Assembly (NCBI GenBank): GCA_046347155.1
Contig: JAXMGT010000002.1
Coordinates: 372,001-436,000, forward strand
Length of the DNA stretch: 64,000 bases
Source of the DNA: RPQJ01 sp046347155
GTDB lineage: Bacteria; Pseudomonadota; Gammaproteobacteria; Steroidobacterales; Steroidobacteraceae
Direction: 5' to 3'
Below the pieces are notes generated by a model, which ran no database searches, was not told the DNA's origin, and saw only the letters and a list, made by a program, of their open reading frames with translations. Positions 59,032 through 64,000 of this stretch are shown piece after piece; position 1 is the first letter of the stretch, and each line of letters opens with the position of its first letter. Both the position numbers and the translations under genes were made by a program.

Positions 59032-60569
59032 GGTGCGGCCTCCGTGGCGGGCGCGTGGCTCGCGAGCACCATGGCCCGGAACTCACGCGCGGCCGGTTCG
59101 GTCTTCTCGAGCGCACCCTGCGGCGCGAGCCCAAGCCAGAAGATCGCGGCGACGAACGCCACGAGCACGGCCCGCTCGCGGAGCCCGAGGTCGGCGAACG
59201 GCTGGTGCGGCGCCTTCACGGCGCCGAACAGGAACCGCTGCGCGAACCACAGCATGTACAGCGCGCCGAGCACGACGCCGCTGACGGCGATCGCGGCGAG
59301 CCAGAGCGGCAGCGACTGGCCGGCCTCGTGCAGCGGCCACGCGGCGTTGAACGCGCCGAGCAGCGCCATGAACTCGCCGGTGAACCCGCTGGTGGTCGGC
59401 AGCCCGATCGAGGCCAGCGTCAGGACCGCGAAGAACACCGAGTACACGGGCAGCAGTTTCGCGAGGCCGCCGTAGGCCGCGAGTTCCCGGGTGTGGCAGC
59501 GCTCGTAGACCATGCCGACCATCGTGAAGAGGCCGCCGGCGACGAGCCCGTGGCTCACCATCTGCATCATCGCGCCCTGGATGCCGACGAGGTCGAGGCT
59601 CGCGAGGCCGAGCATCACGTAGCCCAGGTGGCTGATCGACGAGTAGGCGATGATCTTCTTGATGTCCTTCTGCACCAGCGCGAGGCAGGCGCCGTAGACG
59701 ATGCTCACGACCGCGAGCACCATCACGGCCGGCGTGAACGCGCGGGCCGCGTCCGGGAACAGCGGGAAGCCGAGCTTCATGAAGCCGTACGTGCCCATCT
59801 TCAGCAGCACGCCGGCCAGGATCACCGAGCCCGCGGTCGGCGCCTCGACGTGGGCGTCGGGCAGCCACGTGTGCAGCGGCACGACCGGCACCTTGATCGC
59901 GAAGCTGAGCGCGAACGCGGCGAAGAGCCACATCTGCACGTCGGCCGGGATCGTGTTCCGGTAGAGGTCCGCGAACGCGAACGACGGCACGCCGGAGGCC
60001 GACTCGAGCGACAGCACGAGCCAGATCACCGCACCGAGCATCAGGATGCTGCCGAACGCGGTGTACAGCACGAACTTCAGCGTCGCGTAGATGCGCCGCT
60101 CGCCGCCCCAGATGCCGATGATCAGGAACATCGGGATCAGCATCGTTTCCCAGAACACGTAGAACAGGAACAGGTCCTGCGCGAGGAACGTCCCCATCAT
60201 CGCGAACTGGATGAACAGCACCATCGCGTGGAAGAGCTTCACGTCCTTCGTGATCGCCTTCCACGCCCCGGCCACGACCAGCGGCCCGAGGAACGCGGTC
60301 AGCAGCACGAGCAGCACGTTGTAGCCGTCGAGCCCGATCCGGTAGCCGACGCCCCAGGCCGGGATCCACGGCGCGTCGGTGGCGAACTGCAGACCGGGCA
60401 CCGGCTGGAAGCGCGCGTACAGCGTCGCGGCCAGCACGAATTGAGCCGACACGAGCGCGAGCGTGAACCGCCGCACCCGCGCGTCGTCGCCGGCCGGCAC
60501 GCGCGTCAGCACCAGCATCCCGGCGACCGGGAGCCAGAGCAGCAGGTTCAGCAGCGTCGCGTCAGCCAT
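59028..60569 (-). CDS. nuoM: NADH-quinone oxidoreductase subunit M
   Basis: A 513-residue proton-pumping subunit: YRIGLDGYNVLLVLLTAFLGP, FYVFWETMLIPMFLIIGIWGGERRIYATLKFVLYTAFGSILML (conserved Glu), KVPVVPLHTWLPDAHVEAPTAGSVILAGVLLKMGTYGFMKL and KKIIAYSSISHLGYVMLGLAS. It is related to Mrp-type Na+/H+ antiporters. It overlaps nuoL by 8 bases and nuoN by 4. Confidence 0.96.
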   Translation of the reverse strand: MADATLLNLLLWLPVAGMLVLTRVPAGDDARVRRFTLALVSAQFVLAATLYARFQPVPGLQFATDAPWIPAWGVGYRIGLDGYNVLLVLLTAFLGPLVVAGAWKAITKDVKLFHAMVLFIQFAMMGTFLAQDLFLFYVFWETMLIPMFLIIGIWGGERRIYATLKFVLYTAFGSILMLGAVIWLVLSLESASGVPSFAFADLYRNTIPADVQMWLFAAFALSFAIKVPVVPLHTWLPDAHVEAPTAGSVILAGVLLKMGTYGFMKLGFPLFPDAARAFTPAVMVLAVVSIVYGACLALVQKDIKKIIAYSSISHLGYVMLGLASLDLVGIQGAMMQMVSHGLVAGGLFTMVGMVYERCHTRELAAYGGLAKLLPVYSVFFAVLTLASIGLPTTSGFTGEFMALLGAFNAAWPLHEAGQSLPLWLAAIAVSGVVLGALYMLWFAQRFLFGAVKAPHQPFADLGLRERAVLVAFVAAIFWLGLAPQGALEKTEPAAREFRAMVLASHAPATEAAP

Positions 60570-62439
60570 GGTTCATCATCCACGCGAGGCAGGCGACGAC
60601 GCCCACCACCGCGAGTGCCACGTAGAACTGCAATTGCCCGTTCTCGACGCGGCTCAGCCGGCCCGCGGCGCGCTTCGCCGTCGCCGCAAGCCCATCGAGC
60701 GTGCCGTCGATCAGCAGCCGGTCGCCGATCGCGAGGAACACGCGATCGGAGAGCGCGAGCAGCGGCCGCCACAGCGTCGCGACGATCAGTTCGTCCACGT
60801 AGTACTTGTTCGAGAGCAGCCGGTGCAGGCCGGGGAACCGCGCGGCCAGCCGGTCGGCCCGGGCGAGCCCGCCGCGGTAGACGGCGATCGCGCCGCCGAG
60901 TCCGGCCAGCGCGACGACGACCGACAGCACGACGAGGGCGGTCTCGCGGTGCTCGAGCGCAGCCTGCGCCTCGGCCTCGGGCAGCAGCGGGGCGAGGAAG
61001 TGCGGGATCGAGAAGAACCCGCCGATCGCGGACAGCAGCGCGAGCACCACGAGCACGCCCGTCATCGACAGCGGAGACTCGTGCACGTGGTGTTCGGCCT
61101 CGTGCGACATCCGCGAGGGCGTCAGGAACGTCACCCACAGGAGCCGGAACATGTAGAACGCGGTCATGAGCGCCGTCGTGGTCATCACGAGCCACAGCAG
61201 CGTCGAGCCGCCCCGGGTGCTCGCGTAGGCGAACCACAGGATCTCGTCCTTCGAGAAGAACCCGGCCAGCGGCGGGATCCCGGCGATTGCGGCGGTCGCG
61301 ATTGCGAAAGTAACGAACGTGACCGGAATCTTCCGGGCCAGTCCGCCCATCTTCCGGATGTCCTGCTCGCCCGACATCGCGTGGATCACGCTGCCGGCCC
61401 CGAGGAACAGGCAGGCCTTGAAGAACGCGTGCGTGTACAGGTGGAACACCGCGACGCCGAAGGCACCGACGCCGAGCGCGACGAACATGAACCCGAGCTG
61501 CGACAGCGTCGAGTACGCGAGCACCTTCTTGATGTCGGTCTGCACGATCGCCACCGTGGCCGCGAAGAACGCCGTCGCGGCGCCCAGCGTCGCGATCACG
61601 TGGGATGCCTCCGGCGCGTGCGCGTAGACGCCGTTCAGCCGCGCGACCAGGTACACGCCCGCGGTCACCATCGTCGCGGCGTGGATCAGCGCCGACACCG
61701 GGGTCGGGCCGGCCATCGCGTCGGGCAGCCACACGTGCAGCGGGATCTGCGCGCTCTTGCCCATCGCGCCGACGAAGAGCAGCAGCCCGACGAGGCTCGC
61801 CGACACCGCGGGCGCCACCGGGCCGTTGAACGCGGCGTTCACCTGGTCCATGTCGAGCGTGCCGAGCGCGTGGTAGACGAGGAACATCCCGAGCAGGAAG
61901 CCGGCGTCGCCGACCCGGTTCGTGATGAACGCCTTCTTGCCGGCGGCGGCCTTCTCCGGGTCCTCGAACCAGAACCCGATCAGCAGGTAGGAGGCGAGGC
62001 CGACGCCCTCCCAGCCGACGAAGGTCACGAGCAACGAGCGCCCGAGCACCAGGAGCAGCATGAAGAACAGGAACAGGTTCAGGTACGCGAAGTAGCGCGC
62101 GTAGCTGGCGTCGTCCTTCATGTAGCCGGTCGAGTAGACGTGGATCAGCGAGCCGACGCCCGTGACGATCAGGATCATCACGGCGCTCAGCCGGTCGAGC
62201 CAGAACGAGATCTCGAACGGGAAGCCGCCGACGGTGGCCCAGGTGTAGGCCGTCTGCACGAGCGCCGCGCCGCCGTCCTCGCCGAGCGTGGCGACCGCGC
62301 GCACCGCGGCCACGAACGCGAGGATCGGCAGGCCGCAGCCGACGACCGTGACGAAGCCCTTGCCCGCGCGCGGGCCCACGAGCCCGTTCAGCAGGAACCC
62401 GGCCAGCGGCAGCACGACGATGAGGGTGAGGAGGTCCAT
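60562..62439 (-). CDS. nuoL: NADH-quinone oxidoreductase subunit L
   Basis: A 625-residue complex I subunit with about 16 helices and the long lateral amphipathic helix at its C-terminus. Blocks include FWLDRLSAVMILIVTGVGSLIHVYSTGYM, VTFVGWEGVGLASYLLIGFWF, NRVGDAGFLLGMFLVY, AMGKSAQIPLHVWLPDAMAGPTPVSALIHAATMVTAGVYL and SGEQDIRKMGGL. The start is ATG 62439 (MDLLTLIVVLPLAGFLLNGL). It lies 2 bases after nuoK. Confidence 0.96.
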   Translation of the reverse strand: MDLLTLIVVLPLAGFLLNGLVGPRAGKGFVTVVGCGLPILAFVAAVRAVATLGEDGGAALVQTAYTWATVGGFPFEISFWLDRLSAVMILIVTGVGSLIHVYSTGYMKDDASYARYFAYLNLFLFFMLLLVLGRSLLVTFVGWEGVGLASYLLIGFWFEDPEKAAAGKKAFITNRVGDAGFLLGMFLVYHALGTLDMDQVNAAFNGPVAPAVSASLVGLLLFVGAMGKSAQIPLHVWLPDAMAGPTPVSALIHAATMVTAGVYLVARLNGVYAHAPEASHVIATLGAATAFFAATVAIVQTDIKKVLAYSTLSQLGFMFVALGVGAFGVAVFHLYTHAFFKACLFLGAGSVIHAMSGEQDIRKMGGLARKIPVTFVTFAIATAAIAGIPPLAGFFSKDEILWFAYASTRGGSTLLWLVMTTTALMTAFYMFRLLWVTFLTPSRMSHEAEHHVHESPLSMTGVLVVLALLSAIGGFFSIPHFLAPLLPEAEAQAALEHRETALVVLSVVVALAGLGGAIAVYRGGLARADRLAARFPGLHRLLSNKYYVDELIVATLWRPLLALSDRVFLAIGDRLLIDGTLDGLAATAKRAAGRLSRVENGQLQFYVALAVVGVVACLAWMMNHG

Positions 62440-62441
62440 GG

Positions 62442-62744
62442 TCAGCCTTTCAGTCGCCCCCACGACTCGACGTCGAGGCTGCGGCTCTGCCGCGACAGGA
62501 GCAGCACGATCGGGATCGCGATGCCGATCTCAGCCGCCGCGACGACGAAGATCAGGAACACGAGCGCGGCGCCGGCGACGGTGCCGGTCTGCCACGAATA
62601 GGTGACCAGCGTCAGGATCACGCCGTTCAGCATCAGCTCCATGCACATCAGCATCACGAGCGCGTTCCGGCGGACGATCACGCCGGTGAGCCCGAGCGCG
62701 AACAGCGCGATGCCGGTCGCGAGCAGGAGCGCGGTGCTATCCAT
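62442..62744 (-). CDS. nuoK: NADH-quinone oxidoreductase subunit K
   Basis: A 100-residue three-helix subunit of normal family length: LLATGIALFALGLTGVIVRRNALVMLMCMELMLNGVILTLV, with the conserved Glu in CMELMLN, and VFLIFVVAAAEIGIAIPIVLLL with the second Glu. It overlaps the nuoJ stop by 8 bases. Confidence 0.96.
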   Translation of the reverse strand: MDSTALLLATGIALFALGLTGVIVRRNALVMLMCMELMLNGVILTLVTYSWQTGTVAGAALVFLIFVVAAAEIGIAIPIVLLLSRQSRSLDVESWGRLKG

Positions 62745-63249
62745 CGTGCCTCCGTCCGCCCTTGATCACGGTAATCGCGGCGACGACCGCGGCGAGCAGC
62801 AGCACCGAGGTGAGCTCGAAGTGCAGCCAGTATTCCCGGAGGAACGCGCCCGAGAACGCCTTGACCGCGAAGTCGGGCGACCCGGGGCCCGCGATGGCGA
62901 CCGCCTGGCCGCCGCTGCCGGCTGCGGCCGCGAGCAGCGCGGCGAGCACGGTGGCGACCAGCAACCCGCCCATCAGCCACCGCCCGTAGCGCTGCAGGAA
63001 CGACGGGTCGCGCACGTCGAGCAGCATGATCACGTAGACCATGAACACCATCACGGCGCCGACGTAGATCAGCACCTGGAACACCGCGATCACGTGGACG
63101 CCGAGCGTCGCATAGAGGCCCGCGAGCGACAGCATGCAGCCGATCAGCGCGATCGCGACCCGCATCGGGTGCCGCGCGAACAGCATCGCGACGCCGCCGC
63201 CGAGCGCCGCGAGCGCGAAGAAGAGCTGCATCGGCAGGTTCGGGGTCAT
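62737..63249 (-). CDS. nuoJ: NADH-quinone oxidoreductase subunit J
   Basis: A 170-residue subunit with five helices: LFFALAALGGGVAMLFARHPMRVAIALIGCMLSLAGLYATLGVHVIAVFQVLIYVGAVMVFMVYVIMLLDVRDP is highly typical of NuoJ, including the pi-bulge helix region IYVGAVMVFMVYVIML. The start at 63249 overlaps nuoI by 4 bases. Confidence 0.95.
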   Translation of the reverse strand: MTPNLPMQLFFALAALGGGVAMLFARHPMRVAIALIGCMLSLAGLYATLGVHVIAVFQVLIYVGAVMVFMVYVIMLLDVRDPSFLQRYGRWLMGGLLVATVLAALLAAAAGSGGQAVAIAGPGSPDFAVKAFSGAFLREYWLHFELTSVLLLAAVVAAITVIKGGRRHDG

Positions 63250-63827
63250 GGGCGGCCTCCCGGCGGTGTCGCCGAGGGGTAGGGCTTTGCGACGTCGTCC
63301 TGCGGCTGCCAGTTCAGGAGTTCTTCCTTGCCGAGCCACATCCGGTGCCGGTCGAAGCCCGGCAGGTCCGGAACTTCCTTGGCCATCCGGATCGCGTCCT
63401 CGGGGCAGGCCTCGACGCAAAGTCCGCAGAACACGCAGCGCGAGTAGTCGATCTCGAACCGCGACGGGTACTTCGGGTGCGCCGGGTCGTCCGGGTCGAA
63501 CGCGGCGTCGATCTCGATCACCTGCGCGGGGCACACGGTCGCGCACATGTTGCAGGCGACGCACTGCGGGCGGCCGTCGGGCCGGCGCGTGAGCACGTGC
63601 TTGCCGCGGTTGCCGGCCGCGTAGTCCGGGCGCATCTCCTCGGGGTAGTAGGCCGTCAGCGCGCCCTTGCGGCCGGTCATCCACTTCGCCATGTTGCGCA
63701 GGAACACGCCGCCGGTGATCGCGAGCCCGCGCATCACCTCGAAGACGTACGCGCGCTCCCACCAGCCCATCTCGGGCTCGTTCCAGTAGCGGCGGCGGAC
63801 GTGGGGTTTGCGGCTCACGCGCGTCAC
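63246..63827 (-). CDS. nuoI: NADH-quinone oxidoreductase subunit I (2[4Fe-4S])
   Basis: A 193-residue ferredoxin-like subunit with both cluster motifs, CVACNMCATVCP and CVFCGLCVEACPEDAIRM, carrying clusters N6a and N6b between the peripheral arm and quinone site. GLAITGGVFLRNMAKWM is the membrane-contacting helix. The C-terminal tail (WLGKEELLNWQPQDD) is longer than in E. coli. The GTG start at 63827 overlaps the nuoH stop (GTGA). Confidence 0.94.
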   Translation of the reverse strand: MTRVSRKPHVRRRYWNEPEMGWWERAYVFEVMRGLAITGGVFLRNMAKWMTGRKGALTAYYPEEMRPDYAAGNRGKHVLTRRPDGRPQCVACNMCATVCPAQVIEIDAAFDPDDPAHPKYPSRFEIDYSRCVFCGLCVEACPEDAIRMAKEVPDLPGFDRHRMWLGKEELLNWQPQDDVAKPYPSATPPGGRP

Positions 63828-64000
63828 CCGATCGCCCAGACCGCGAGCACGGTCACGACGAGGTTGAGGATCGCCACCGGCAGCAGGCCCTTCCACGCGA
63901 AGCGCATCAGCTGGTCCCAGCGGAAGCGGGGCAGCGTCCAGCGCACCAGGATCTGGAACGAGCAGAGCAGCAGCACCTTGACGACGAACGTGAGCAGCTG
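63824..64000 (-). CDS. nuoH: NADH-quinone oxidoreductase subunit H, C-terminal part
   Basis: The window ends inside this gene. The last 58 codons read VKVLLLCSFQILVRWTLPRFRWDQLMRFAWKGLLPVAILNLVVTVLAVWAIG in the minus strand, and RWTLPRFRWDQLMRFAWKGLLP is the conserved C-terminal block of NuoH. The N-terminal part and start lie beyond the right edge. Confidence 0.93.
   Translation of the reverse strand, partial: QLLTFVVKVLLLCSFQILVRWTLPRFRWDQLMRFAWKGLLPVAILNLVVTVLAVWAIG

Overview
The window is about 70% G+C, apart from one lower-GC island, and looks like a free-living, respiratory member of the Pseudomonadota (beta- or gammaproteobacterial style). The evidence is the outer-membrane proteins (OmpW/OmpA-type, DUF481, patatin-barrel), many Sec/Tat/lipoprotein signals, a nuoH-N end of complex I and a periplasm-facing uptake hydrogenase. 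No rRNA, tRNA or CRISPR array was seen. Assignment below phylum level is not possible from this sequence alone.

0-21 kb is mostly envelope and redox genes: a beta-helix repeat protein, DUF2891, an OmpW-OmpA chimera with a clear intrinsic terminator, an exported methyltransferase-like protein, and a four-gene minus-strand operon for a TPP-dependent 2-oxoacid oxidoreductase whose electron-transfer subunit is a GltD-like FAD/NAD(P) module fused to a ferredoxin. These are followed by a DUF885 protein, an eight-haem cytochrome with HEAT-like/TPR C-terminus, DUF3313, a large Gly/Tyr-rich secreted protein, DUF481 and a cation/proton antiporter.

21.2-27.6 kb holds a hydrogenase operon read right to left: hupS-hupL-hupC-(GC hairpin)-hupD-hupG-hupH-hupJ. 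The small subunit has all six proximal-cluster cysteines of oxygen-tolerant group 1d enzymes, and the last gene fuses rubredoxin to a HybE-type chaperone. The hyp genes are not in the window. 27.8-44.1 kb is general metabolism: glutaredoxin-DinB, type Vd-like patatin, MsbA-type ABC exporter, aldehyde dehydrogenase, PLD lipoprotein, acyl-CoA dehydrogenase, CoA transferase, DUF1254 and GST. 44.2-51.7 kb is a dense minus-strand run of small orphan-family genes, many with 4-base start/stop overlaps.

51.8-57.4 kb is the most unusual region. It is a decayed integron cassette array without an integrase (CALIN-like), oriented to the minus strand. It has one intact attC site, two attC sites each split by an insertion sequence (an IS3-family element and an IS1111/IS110-family element), a half site, and cassettes encoding a VOC protein, an unknown 189-residue protein and a four-helix membrane protein. 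A second IS3-family (IS407-like) element fills a further cassette. From 57.6 kb to the right edge are nuoN, M, L, K, J, I and the 3' end of nuoH, all minus strand and translationally coupled.
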